The notes under the pieces are model-generated. The model ran no database searches. It saw nothing but the letters and a program-made list of their open reading frames with translations, and was not told the DNA's origin. Source: Acidimicrobiaceae bacterium (GTDB lineage: Bacteria; Actinomycetota; Acidimicrobiia; Acidimicrobiales; UBA8592). From it: a stretch of DNA of 34,797 nt. The stretch is taken from assembly GCA_002715405.1 (NCBI GenBank), contig PAZD01000059.1, positions 1 through 34,797 of the forward strand. Direction: 5' to 3'. This document shows, in pieces, positions 1 to 9,436 of the stretch; position 1 is the stretch's first letter; every line of letters starts with the position of its first letter. Made by a program: the position numbers and the translations under genes.

Positions 1-2
1 AA

Positions 3-797
3 GAAGAAGCAAAAAAAGCATCTATTATTGAGCATGCTGATGTGAGAAGAATGTTGATGACCATGAAGGCTTATACAGATGCTATGAGGTACATGCTTTA
101 TGACAATCAGCTCCTAATTGATCTTGAATACTTCTCTGACGATGAAGAAGAAAAGAGAGCTGGAGAGGAAAAGTGTTCAATATTAACCCCTATAACAAAA
201 GCTTGGTTGTCTGATGTTAGTGTCGAAATGTGTAATCTTGCAATACAAGTCTATGGTGGTATGGGTTATGTTGAAGAAACGGGTATTGCCCAATACCTAA
301 GAGATACTAGAATAACGCCTATTTACGAAGGAACTAATGGAATACAAGCTCTAGACCTTATGTTTAGGAAGCTCCCTTTAGATAACGGGCAGGCTCTTCA
401 AAGACTTCTGGAAGAGGTACAAGTAGTAATTAACGAACTTGAAAATCAAGGAGAAGAGTTTGTATCAATGAGAAATTCGCTTTATGAAGCTACTACTGCA
501 ATATCTGAAGTATCGATTTGGCTAGGAGGAAGGATGCTTGAAGGAGAACTAGTTGATGCCTCGGCAGCAGCAAGTCCATACTTAAATGTATTTGGGACTG
601 TACTAGGTGGATACTATATGGCTAAAGCTGCATTAGAAGCAAAAGCTAGAATGGATGAAGACAAAGAGTACTTTCAAGAAAAAATTACTGTATCTAAATT
701 TTATATGGAACAAATCCTCCCTCAAGTATTGGGACTAATCCCAGCAATCAAAGCAGGAAAAGAAGATTTGTATAAAATAAAGGCTGAAAATTTTTAA
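3..797 (+). CDS. acyl-CoA dehydrogenase, C-terminal part (5' end outside window)
   Basis: Frame open from nt 3 (EEAKKASIIEHADVRRMLMTMKAYTDAMRYM...), with motifs CNLAIQVYGGMGYVEETGIAQYLRDTRITPIYEGTNGIQALDL typical of acyl-CoA dehydrogenase C-terminal domains. ORF-track start at 42 is an internal codon. Confidence 0.93.
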   Translation, partial: EEAKKASIIEHADVRRMLMTMKAYTDAMRYMLYDNQLLIDLEYFSDDEEEKRAGEEKCSILTPITKAWLSDVSVEMCNLAIQVYGGMGYVEETGIAQYLRDTRITPIYEGTNGIQALDLMFRKLPLDNGQALQRLLEEVQVVINELENQGEEFVSMRNSLYEATTAISEVSIWLGGRMLEGELVDASAAASPYLNVFGTVLGGYYMAKAALEAKARMDEDKEYFQEKITVSKFYMEQILPQVLGLIPAIKAGKEDLYKIKAENF

Positions 798-1183
798 TGC
801 TCGACCTTGTTAAAGACAAAAGGATTAAGGTTGCAATAATTGGAGCTACTAATAATTCTTCAAAATATGGATATAAAATATATAAAAATCTCTTATCAAA
901 AGGGTATAGCGTAACACCTATAAACCCAAAGGAAACCATAATTGAAGGGATTGAGACAATTCCCAGCGTACTGGAAATGAGTAGTAAGCCAAATATTATA
1001 GACTTCGTCGTTCCCCCATCAATTGCTCTTTCTGAAGCTAAGCTTCTTGAAGAAAATGGATATAATAATTTTTGGTTTCAACCCGGTTCCGAGTCTGATG
1101 CATTAATAAAGTATCTAGAGAATACAAATTTGAACTATGTAATCAATCAGTGCATTATGGTCGAAACAGAGTCCGTAAAGTAA
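797..1183 (+). CDS. CoA-binding domain protein (YccU/COG1832-like)
   Basis: VAIIGATNNSSKYGYKIYKNLLSKGYSVTPINPKE Rossmann CoA-binding motif; ATG overlaps the preceding stop (TAATG). Confidence 0.85.
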   Translation: MLDLVKDKRIKVAIIGATNNSSKYGYKIYKNLLSKGYSVTPINPKETIIEGIETIPSVLEMSSKPNIIDFVVPPSIALSEAKLLEENGYNNFWFQPGSESDALIKYLENTNLNYVINQCIMVETESVK

Positions 1184-1207
1184 ACTGGTACTATAAAGTA
1201 AATTTAC

Positions 1208-2722
1208 ATGAATGTTTCAAATAGTAAAATAGTTCAACTTATAAGAAGTTCTAATAAGGTAAGAACAACGATTAACTTCTCATTAATTGCCGTTTTCATA
1301 TTCAACATAAGAAAACTCTTATTCCCAGTTAATTTTCAACAAGATGATGTTTCTGAATTATCAGTAATTTTTTTACAAGATATAAAATGTGCTTTTTTTG
1401 ACTTTGGAGACACACATCCATTATGGTCAACATTTATCTGGTTTACTTCCAGGGTTTTTCCCAGTTTCGAGTATTTTATTTCTGTATCTAATGTAATAAT
1501 TACACTAATTTCCTTGGCAATATTATTTAAGATCCTTGAAGACGAATTTTCCTACACAACTGCAATATTTGGAGTTTCTCTATTAATAATCTCACCTGTA
1601 CTACTTACATATAGCACTATGTTAAAACAGTACCCCACAGAGCTCTTAAGCTCTATAATCTTTTTAAGAATTTACCAAATAGAAAAAAGCCAGGAAAGAA
1701 AACAATACTCTAATCTAATTATTTTATTTTTAACTTCATTCTTTGTCATTATTACCCTTTCAAATTCACTTGTTATAAGTATTGTCATTTTTTCAATTAT
1801 CTTTATAAGAAAAGGTGGAACCCTAAAGAGAAATATTACTAGTAGTAATGTCTTTATCTTTTTAGCAATTTCATTTCCAATTTTCTTTATCAACATAATT
1901 ATAAGAAAAGTCGAACGACCAAATTTTGGTCTTTATTGGGATGAATTTTTTATTGAGACTTCAACTCTTGTAGAGTTTACTAATTCTTTTCTTTTTCTTA
2001 ACTCACTATTGCTTCAATCTCTACTAGGAAATATTTACAATCGTCTTGCCCCATTAGCATTTCTTTTTTGCATAGCATGTGCTTTATACAAAAGAAAAGA
2101 AGTAACTAACCTTTCAGTAGGGATAATTGCTACACTTTATTTCTTGTCATCACTGGAGATTTATCCACTTGGTGCAGGTAGAACTGACATACTCTTCTTA
2201 CCTTTTTTAATAATTGTTATTGCAAATGTATTCAATCTTCTACACAATTATATCCCTTCGCAATACCAATCCGCTATACCGATGGCTCTTTTAATCTTGT
2301 TGTCGTCTTACTCCTTTTTCCAACTTGAAGTTAATTACAAAACTGAAAATGTCGAAGTAGCTATTGAAAAAATAGTTGGGGATACCAGTAAAAATAAAAC
2401 AATAATTGTCACGGAAGACCTAAGTCCAGGATTCCTTTACTATGCTTCAGGTTATTTTGACAAAAAGATAGACGAAAGTTTAGAGTGCCCTGTGGAAAAA
2501 TTATTAATAAATCGATATTACTCTTACGAAAAGAGCTTTGGACAAAGTTCAGATATAAGTACATATGAACTAACAAAAAATATTTGGTTATTAGGAATAG
2601 AGCTAGAAGGGACGACCGGGCGTTTTAGAGATGTTGAAACCTACTTAATTGAAAAAGATTACAAAGCTGTAGAAACTATAAAAATCCCTAATGGATTATA
2701 TCTAATTAACTTTAGTAACTAG
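1208..2722 (+). CDS. multi-TM GT-C-like glycosyltransferase (PMT/ArnT-like fold)
   Basis: Many hydrophobic segments; N-terminal acidic loop NFQQDDVSE, then THPLWST and SPVLLTYSTMLKQYPTE, as in GT-C membrane transferases. Confidence 0.65.
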   Translation: MNVSNSKIVQLIRSSNKVRTTINFSLIAVFIFNIRKLLFPVNFQQDDVSELSVIFLQDIKCAFFDFGDTHPLWSTFIWFTSRVFPSFEYFISVSNVIITLISLAILFKILEDEFSYTTAIFGVSLLIISPVLLTYSTMLKQYPTELLSSIIFLRIYQIEKSQERKQYSNLIILFLTSFFVIITLSNSLVISIVIFSIIFIRKGGTLKRNITSSNVFIFLAISFPIFFINIIIRKVERPNFGLYWDEFFIETSTLVEFTNSFLFLNSLLLQSLLGNIYNRLAPLAFLFCIACALYKRKEVTNLSVGIIATLYFLSSLEIYPLGAGRTDILFLPFLIIVIANVFNLLHNYIPSQYQSAIPMALLILLSSYSFFQLEVNYKTENVEVAIEKIVGDTSKNKTIIVTEDLSPGFLYYASGYFDKKIDESLECPVEKLLINRYYSYEKSFGQSSDISTYELTKNIWLLGIELEGTTGRFRDVETYLIEKDYKAVETIKIPNGLYLINFSN

Positions 2723-2755
2723 TCCTATCAAGAACTGTTAAAGTATTGTATTGAA

Positions 2756-3889
2756 ATGAAAACAAAAAAAAGAATATACATAATTTGTACATCGTTAAAT
2801 CTTGGGGGATCTGAATTGCAAGCTGTCTTCTTAGCAAACTTTTTAGCAAAAAATGGATATGATGTTGTTTTTGTATCATTAAAAAAAGCTGGTGAACTAA
2901 AAGAAAAATTAAGTGATGGAGTTAAGCTATATGACTTCATGTTGTATAGAAAGTCGAAATCAAAAAAATTAGTGAAAATAAGAACATTATTGTGGCTACT
3001 AATAGGAATAAAAAACTTGAGAAAAGAGTTAAAAAATTCTCAGGGAAAAAATATAATTATATCTTTCCTTTTCCATGCTTCTCTTGTTTCGTTTATTTCT
3101 TCAATAAATATAAAGAGCACAAAACATATAGCTTCAATTAGAAGTGATAGATTCACTGTAAGAACAAAAAGAATCAGCATTCCAAGAACAATCGTAATGA
3201 GAATAATATTTAGGTATTGTTCACATTTAGTATTCAATTCAGTTAAGTCATCTGATTCTTTCATAAAAAACAAAAATAATACAAAAAACTTTTCAATTAT
3301 TCATAATTTTCTATCTCAAAACTCAGCCAAAATAGAAGATAAAAAATTTAAAAATGGATCCACAAAAGGAATCTATGTTGGTCGTTTAGATAAACTAAAA
3401 AATATTGACTCTTTGCTTCATGCGATAAGAAAATTGAATAACGAAGGAAATGAATTCAGCTTAGACGTATATGGTGGTGGAAAGGAGGAGAAGCATCTTG
3501 AGGAGCTTGTGAGTAAGCTAGGATTAGATTCCCAAATAAAGTTCAAATACAAAGTATTAGATGTTATCCAAAACTCACAAAACTATGACTTCTTAGCGCT
3601 AACCTCTTTTCATGAAGGCTTTCCAAATGTCATTATTGAAGCAATGGCAAATTACCTACCAGTTATATCAACACCCGTTGGAGATGTCAGCTATTTGATA
3701 GCTGAAGATCGAGGAATAATTATAAATAATACAGATGTTGATTCAATTTATTTAGCATTGAAAAGATTTAAATCGCTGAAAGCAGAGAATAGAAAGAAAA
3801 TGGCAGAAGATGCATATGTCTTCATAAAAGATTATTTAGATAAAGACAAAATAAGTAACCAGTGGATCGGGTTACTTAGGCAAATATAG
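2756..3889 (+). CDS. glycosyltransferase family 4
   Basis: N-term ICTSLNLGGSELQAVFLANFLAKNGYDV; C-term GIYVGRLDKLKNID and ALTSFHEGFPNVIIEAMANYLPVISTPVG (GT4 EX7E region). Confidence 0.9.
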   Translation: MKTKKRIYIICTSLNLGGSELQAVFLANFLAKNGYDVVFVSLKKAGELKEKLSDGVKLYDFMLYRKSKSKKLVKIRTLLWLLIGIKNLRKELKNSQGKNIIISFLFHASLVSFISSINIKSTKHIASIRSDRFTVRTKRISIPRTIVMRIIFRYCSHLVFNSVKSSDSFIKNKNNTKNFSIIHNFLSQNSAKIEDKKFKNGSTKGIYVGRLDKLKNIDSLLHAIRKLNNEGNEFSLDVYGGGKEEKHLEELVSKLGLDSQIKFKYKVLDVIQNSQNYDFLALTSFHEGFPNVIIEAMANYLPVISTPVGDVSYLIAEDRGIIINNTDVDSIYLALKRFKSLKAENRKKMAEDAYVFIKDYLDKDKISNQWIGLLRQI

Positions 3890-4780
3890 ATATTTTCTAA
3901 TCCTTCTTATAATTTTCTTTGGAAATGCAAATAAATCAATTTTAGAATACCTTAGGTCGACATATATTTTATTTTTTGAAGCTGTAAGAGTATGCAGGCC
4001 ATCATATTTACCTGAAACAATATCTACAGGCCTGATCTCTTTTACTTTCTCTTCTATGTATTCAGATCGAGATAAAGATACAATCCTATTTATTTCAATT
4101 CCTGAACCATAACTTGGTTCTAATATTTGAGATAGCCTATAAATTTCTCTGTCTGAGAAGATAAAACCCCCAGCATTCCTTGAGGATTGGCTACTAGTTT
4201 TAATGTCTCTTGGAGGTATTTCTTTCCAGTTTTTCAAATCAGTGGAGTAGTGAACGGTAAATTTATACTCTTGTTTTTTAATTCTTATAGATCCAAGTAA
4301 ATAATGCGTGTCATTAGTCGAAAATATAACTGGATCTATAAGTGGCTTGTTGATTAATGATAATTTTTCATTTACATTAAAGTCATCATCAAACTTCCAT
4401 CCAATTAAGCCGTCGGCTTCTGAAGATTCACAAGTAATTAGGTATTCCTCGTCAATACTATTGACGATTGGGAAAGATAAATGGTAAGGTTCTCTTAGAA
4501 ATTTTTTAAAATTTCTGGTATCTTCATTGTGAAATTCATCTTCGCTAATATATTCTATTTCCCCCTTTTTATATATTTTTGATATCTTCTCACAAAAAAT
4601 ATAAGACTTTCCACCTATTTCTGTAACATGAGGGTCTGCATAATTGAATTTAGTAGATTCATGTATATCCCAAGTAAGAATGCTTAAATCTTTCTGTAAA
4701 ATATCATCAAAAGACCCTGGGCAGGAAGCCAACACCCATTCCCACTCTTTAAATAAAATATTTGTAATGCTTCTTTTCAT
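3872..4780 (-). CDS. beta-propeller-like protein resembling the GINT1 N-terminal / GH43-like domain
   Basis: WEWVLASCPGSFDD...YADPHVTEIGGKSYIFCEKI resembles the W..ADPF....G..YIFCE signature of glucosamine-inositolphosphorylceramide-transferase N-terminal-like domains found in polysaccharide clusters. Confidence 0.6.
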   Translation of the reverse strand: MKRSITNILFKEWEWVLASCPGSFDDILQKDLSILTWDIHESTKFNYADPHVTEIGGKSYIFCEKISKIYKKGEIEYISEDEFHNEDTRNFKKFLREPYHLSFPIVNSIDEEYLITCESSEADGLIGWKFDDDFNVNEKLSLINKPLIDPVIFSTNDTHYLLGSIRIKKQEYKFTVHYSTDLKNWKEIPPRDIKTSSQSSRNAGGFIFSDREIYRLSQILEPSYGSGIEINRIVSLSRSEYIEEKVKEIRPVDIVSGKYDGLHTLTASKNKIYVDLRYSKIDLFAFPKKIIRRIRKYLYLPK

Positions 4781-4783
4781 AAA

Positions 4784-5860
4784 TTAGGTTCCATCTATTA
4801 CATTTTTCCATTGAAGTATAATATTTTCTTCATTTGAGCCCAGAGGTTCCTGTGTTTCTTTTTCATTATTTATGCCATTATGAATCTCTAATATTTTTCT
4901 GTTTATAGATTGCATATCCAGATGGTTGTAGGTGTTAACTGCTTCCCTTACTTTTTCGGGAAGCGTTGTATATATTTTGTGAGAAACTAATGTATCTAAT
5001 TTTAGATAAAGCGCTTCTAATACTGCATTAGAGGAGCCTTCAAAAGCACTAGCATTTATATAGAGGTCATATTTTTTCAAACTTCCAAAAAATCGATTCA
5101 AGTATCCAGTAAAGAAGATGTACTCTCGATGGTCTTTGTACTTCTCATTTAGTTGGTTCTCTAATGCACCTGCTCCAACAATCGTCAGAGTTGTGCCTAT
5201 GTCTTCTCTTAATTGAATCACTGATTTAATTAAAAACTCAATATTTTTCCCCTTCTCTATCCTTCCAAAAGTTACTATGTTATAGCTTTCCTTATTGTTC
5301 TCTAGAATCGTCTCTAGGGCTTGGGATGTTTCATTAGACAATTTTCTTATAGGATTTTCAATCAGAACTATGTTCGAATTTAATCGCCTTAATCTGTATC
5401 GTGATATCTCTGCGAAGCTATTACCAGATAGCGCAACAATGGTGTTACTTAAATTAATTGATGCAAAAAAGTAAAAAAAATTCTTTACGAAGGTTGCTTT
5501 TGTTATTTTAAAATTCTCTACACTTGTTGAGATTCTAGTTATTATCTTAAATTTATGTGTAGAGAGAATCTTTATTACTGAAGTAATAAAATTTGCACTA
5601 ACGATCGTTGAAATAACGACATCAGGCTTTATATTTTGAATCTCTTTTCTGCAGCTCCATAAAGACAAGAGGCTGTGGGACTTATTAAGTTGTATTAGGT
5701 CTATTTCGGTTGATAGTTCATCCTCTTGTAGCGTCTTTTTGTTTGTTAGTGTTATAAATACTACTTTGAAGTCTTTTCTTAAATTATTTGCCAACCATAT
5801 AAAGTTTTTCTCTGCTCCTCCGTCAGTAAGGCTGGGTATAACAAAAACAACTTTCTTCAT
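4784..5860 (-). CDS. glycosyltransferase family 4
   Basis: VVFVIPSLTDGGAEKNFIWLANNL; IVTFGRIEKGKNIEFLIKS; YINASAFEGSSNAVLEALYLKLDTLVSH. Confidence 0.9.
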   Translation of the reverse strand: MKKVVFVIPSLTDGGAEKNFIWLANNLRKDFKVVFITLTNKKTLQEDELSTEIDLIQLNKSHSLLSLWSCRKEIQNIKPDVVISTIVSANFITSVIKILSTHKFKIITRISTSVENFKITKATFVKNFFYFFASINLSNTIVALSGNSFAEISRYRLRRLNSNIVLIENPIRKLSNETSQALETILENNKESYNIVTFGRIEKGKNIEFLIKSVIQLREDIGTTLTIVGAGALENQLNEKYKDHREYIFFTGYLNRFFGSLKKYDLYINASAFEGSSNAVLEALYLKLDTLVSHKIYTTLPEKVREAVNTYNHLDMQSINRKILEIHNGINNEKETQEPLGSNEENIILQWKNVIDGT

Positions 5861-5913
5861 ATCTATACATGGTAAAGCTATTTATTTTTTTTTATACTAT
5901 CTTTACAGTAAAG

Positions 5914-6576
5914 ATGATTAATAGTATCTTATATAAGCTTTTCAGGAATCACCGGAGGGGATGGGACCCTATTGGTGAGGAACAATTAAAGACATATTCT
6001 AGTAATGTTCATCTTCAAAATATTGACTCCGCCCAGCTCGATAATATATTAAAGTATTTTGTAAATCCAAAGAATAAAAAGGTTCTTGATCTAGGTGCTG
6101 GGACAGGGAGGCATACAAAGTTTTTCTCAGAGATAGGGTGCCAAGTAGATTGGCTGGATGTATCAGTTAATATGCTCGGTTTAGCCAAAGAGTATGTAGG
6201 AGATGAGAAGAAGAATATAACATTCCACACAAAACACATCGAAGAAGTAGATGAGTTAACCGGACATTATGATTTAATATTTATTAGACTCTGTTGGTAT
6301 TATTGCTTTAATGATTATTCATTTGCCAATAAAGTAATGAGTAAATTAGATAATGGTGGAATATTATATCTCTTAACAAATAACTCAAAATACAAATACC
6401 AAGAAGTAAAGATTCATCAAAAGATTCAAATTTTTCTCAATCAATATTTCAATATAAAAATTGGACACCCCCATCCACCTGAAGGAAGAGTTAGAAAATT
6501 ATTCACAAAAAAAGGAATGAAGATTCTCTATCAAAAGTTGGATAACGATACCGAAGAGTTAATTCTGAAATTTTAA
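5914..6576 (+). CDS. class I SAM-dependent methyltransferase
   Basis: VLDLGAGTGRHTKFFSEIGCQVDWLDVSVNMLGLAKE. The track start is 5869; the ATG at 5914 (MINSILYKLFRNHRRGWDPIGEEQL) looks more natural. Confidence 0.85.
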   Translation: MINSILYKLFRNHRRGWDPIGEEQLKTYSSNVHLQNIDSAQLDNILKYFVNPKNKKVLDLGAGTGRHTKFFSEIGCQVDWLDVSVNMLGLAKEYVGDEKKNITFHTKHIEEVDELTGHYDLIFIRLCWYYCFNDYSFANKVMSKLDNGGILYLLTNNSKYKYQEVKIHQKIQIFLNQYFNIKIGHPHPPEGRVRKLFTKKGMKILYQKLDNDTEELILKF

Positions 6577-7289
6577 GAGGCACGATTCGGCACAAGAACA
6601 TAAATCTTGGAAGAACTCCCTAAATACTTCGCCATCTTTCTCCTTGTATCAAGATTGAGCTTTGAACCTAAGACCGACTTCCCCGTATAAAAAAGGTTCG
6701 ACTTGTAAACAAAGATTTCTTTATCTAATTTACGGAACAAATTTTTCCATCTATTCTCCCTGTAGTAAAGAAACTCTATGAAACGATTAACTTTATAGTG
6801 GTGACTTTTTAAGAATATATAGTCAAGCAACTTGTCTTTTTCTTTAACTTCATTAGAAACTCGACTTACATTATTTGATTTGATTATTTTTGATATATAA
6901 ACCGAAACTTGAGTAAATAATCTCCAGTTAGCAGTTGGTATAACATGAACCTCTATTGCATTTGATAATTCGTCTACATGGTTTAGAAAGCTGATTGGAT
7001 CGTCAAAATAGTAGATTGAAGATGATGAAAAAATAAGCTCTACCTTTTTCTTTAAGCTCTTAACATTTTCTTCGTTATTGAATTGAATTTTATCATCTAG
7101 ATATTCTTCATTAATATCTAAACCTATATAGTCAATGATCCTAAACGATTGATTCTTGTAGATGGGATTTTCCCCTGGACCAATTTCCAGAATAAATAAC
7201 TCTTCAAAATTAATATTGTGATTATTTTCTAGTAAGTCAGAAACACGCTTTAGCTCGTAATCCCTAATGTCCTTTAAGTGTGTTGGCAT
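6573..7289 (-). CDS. SAM-dependent methyltransferase-like protein
   Basis: ILEIGPGENPIYKNQSFRIIDYIGLDINEEYLDD resembles motif I/II of SAM methyltransferases. Confidence 0.6.
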   Translation of the reverse strand: MPTHLKDIRDYELKRVSDLLENNHNINFEELFILEIGPGENPIYKNQSFRIIDYIGLDINEEYLDDKIQFNNEENVKSLKKKVELIFSSSSIYYFDDPISFLNHVDELSNAIEVHVIPTANWRLFTQVSVYISKIIKSNNVSRVSNEVKEKDKLLDYIFLKSHHYKVNRFIEFLYYRENRWKNLFRKLDKEIFVYKSNLFYTGKSVLGSKLNLDTRRKMAKYLGSSSKIYVLVPNRAS

Positions 7290-8692
7290 TAATTTTTTTC
7301 TTTCGATACAAAGTTTTTTAGTTTATAAAACTCGATTAACGCTAACCAAAGAACGAAGAACGAAATAAGCCACCGAGCTTGTACTCCACCAGCAAAACTC
7401 AAAAAGTTAGCAAATAGATAATCAGATAATAGATACCCTGCTAGAAGAATAAAAATCCTAGAAAAATCGATATCTATACTGCCTAAATCAGAATTTTTAT
7501 CGTAAACAAGTAATGCAATATTAACTGTAAATGTAATTACGAATGAGAGGATTATTCCAATAAGACCGAATAGGTTAATAAATATAAAACAAGCTATAAA
7601 GTGCAAAATCATTGTAATTATTGAATGTTTGATGTAATTTATTTCATTAGACTCATAATCAGCAACCACTGAAATTAACTTATAACCAGAATTGATTATT
7701 ACTCCTAAAGCAATTAATGGAACGTAGTCTAAATACACCCAGTACTCTCTAGGAATTATCGCTTGACCTAGGTTGTATCTTAAAAATGAGCCTGCTACAC
7801 CTAAGCAGGTAGTAGTGTAAATCGCATGATTCAATAAGTTGTTTATGTTGCCGTAGTGAATCTTTTTTTGATTAAAAATATAAGGCTTAATTGCGGTAAC
7901 AAGAGAACTGGTTAAATACTCCAATACCAATACTAGTTGTAATACAGCATGATACTCTCCTGTGACAGATGCTCCCAAAAATAACCCTACAAAGAGACGA
8001 TCGGACCACCTTATGGACTTCTGAGAGATTCCTAAAAAATTATTCCTTTTTGAATATAGCTCTACGTCACTCTGGACAAAACTATTTTCTCCATAAAATA
8101 TTGTTCTCTTATTTAGAGAAATCGAAGCAAAGATTTTTATTAGATAAGAAATTGTTATTGCTAATAAATATGACGTAACACTACTGTTGTAATACAAAAG
8201 AATTAATACAAGAATTGGGGCAAACGAAGAGTTCATAGAAGCTAGTACTGAATTTGCATAAGCTTTCCCTGCAACTATAGTCACAGGGTCTACCAGTGAA
8301 TCAATTGCAACAAGAACCGTTAAAACAAAAACTAAAATTAAATTAAATAGATCTACTTGATAACTGAAATTCAGATTAAAAAGAAAGCGAAAGATGAACA
8401 AAACAATAAAAATAAAAAATGATTTATAGACTATCCTCTTTCTAAAATATTTCAAAATTTCTACCTGGCCAGAAAGGTTCAAATTGCCATAATACTTATT
8501 TAAAGCTGGCCTTGCTCCACTACTTATATAGATTGAAAGAATCTGTTGAATTCCTAAATATATTGCTATTACCCCATAATCCTCCTTATCAATAAGGCTT
8601 AATAGAAAGGGCAATGTGAGAACAGTCACGAACTTACCAATTACTTGGGACCCACCATAAAAGATAGTGTTGTTCAGGATGTTCTTTTTCAT
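7289..8692 (-). CDS. Wzx-type oligosaccharide flippase (MATE/MVF superfamily)
   Basis: N-term NTIFYGGSQVIGKFVTVLTLPFLLSLIDKEDYGVIAIYLGIQQI plus about 12 hydrophobic segments. Confidence 0.85.
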   Translation of the reverse strand: MKKNILNNTIFYGGSQVIGKFVTVLTLPFLLSLIDKEDYGVIAIYLGIQQILSIYISSGARPALNKYYGNLNLSGQVEILKYFRKRIVYKSFFIFIVLFIFRFLFNLNFSYQVDLFNLILVFVLTVLVAIDSLVDPVTIVAGKAYANSVLASMNSSFAPILVLILLYYNSSVTSYLLAITISYLIKIFASISLNKRTIFYGENSFVQSDVELYSKRNNFLGISQKSIRWSDRLFVGLFLGASVTGEYHAVLQLVLVLEYLTSSLVTAIKPYIFNQKKIHYGNINNLLNHAIYTTTCLGVAGSFLRYNLGQAIIPREYWVYLDYVPLIALGVIINSGYKLISVVADYESNEINYIKHSIITMILHFIACFIFINLFGLIGIILSFVITFTVNIALLVYDKNSDLGSIDIDFSRIFILLAGYLLSDYLFANFLSFAGGVQARWLISFFVLWLALIEFYKLKNFVSKEKN

Positions 8693-8777
8693 AATTATTT
8701 ACTACATATATTTGAATATATAAATTGCTTTCTATTTATAAGCTATGATATACATACAATTTATAATATGAAAGATA

Positions 8778-9431
8778 ATGATTATTGAAATAGTTGGCCC
8801 ACCTGGTATAGGAAAATCATACTATGGAAACAAAGCAGCAGAGGCTAACAATTATATATATTCTGATGAAGAATTAAGAAGTCAGCTAAGCAAAATTAAA
8901 TTATTTTATCTTTTTATTAAAAGTTCATATACATTGTTAAGAAACTTTCATTTATTTGGTGGAAATCAAGGAGCTCAATCAAATTATCTTTTGTGGAAAA
9001 AGAATATGAACTATCTCAAGAGTATCTTGAACAAACTAATTCTCTATCAATTAATGATTAATAATGAAGATGTTTATATACCAGATGAAGGTCTATTATC
9101 GATTGACCTATCTATTCAAACATTCTTTGACGAAAAAGTAGTAAAGAACTATAGAATTTTCAACAACAAGATGTATAGGGTGGTGCTCTTAAAATTGGAT
9201 ACTGAAGAAAATATTAAAAGATTAAAAGAGAGACCGTGGCCACCAACATGGGAAATGTTCGAAATAGGGCCAGATCTCGAAGGCTTAGTGGAGACATATA
9301 GAATTAATCTTTCTTCTTTAATAACCCACCTTGAGAGCAATGGAACATCAGTTGCTGAAGTAGTTTTAAGCGGTGACAGCAAAGATGAAGAGCTGGTAAG
9401 TAAAGTTATTGTGCAATCGATGGAAAGCTAA
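8778..9431 (+). CDS. P-loop NTPase / small-molecule kinase-like protein
   Basis: Walker A GPPGIGKSYYG at N-terminus; lid-like LKLDTEENIKRLKERPWPPTW. Confidence 0.65.
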   Translation: MIIEIVGPPGIGKSYYGNKAAEANNYIYSDEELRSQLSKIKLFYLFIKSSYTLLRNFHLFGGNQGAQSNYLLWKKNMNYLKSILNKLILYQLMINNEDVYIPDEGLLSIDLSIQTFFDEKVVKNYRIFNNKMYRVVLLKLDTEENIKRLKERPWPPTWEMFEIGPDLEGLVETYRINLSSLITHLESNGTSVAEVVLSGDSKDEELVSKVIVQSMES

Positions 9432-9436
9432 TCATT

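Noticed and set aside
748-939. Minus-strand ORF of 63 aa
   Set aside because: Antisense to the acyl-CoA dehydrogenase end and CoA-binding gene; no recognisable motif; explained by chance in AT-rich DNA.
1672-1896. Minus-strand hydrophobic ORF inside the GT-C gene
   Set aside because: Antisense of a membrane-protein gene; hydrophobicity follows from the complementary codons.
8693-8777. Divergent sigma70 promoter (TTGAAT with a TTTATA-like -10)
   Set aside because: Such matches occur by chance throughout this AT-rich sequence; not specific enough to report.
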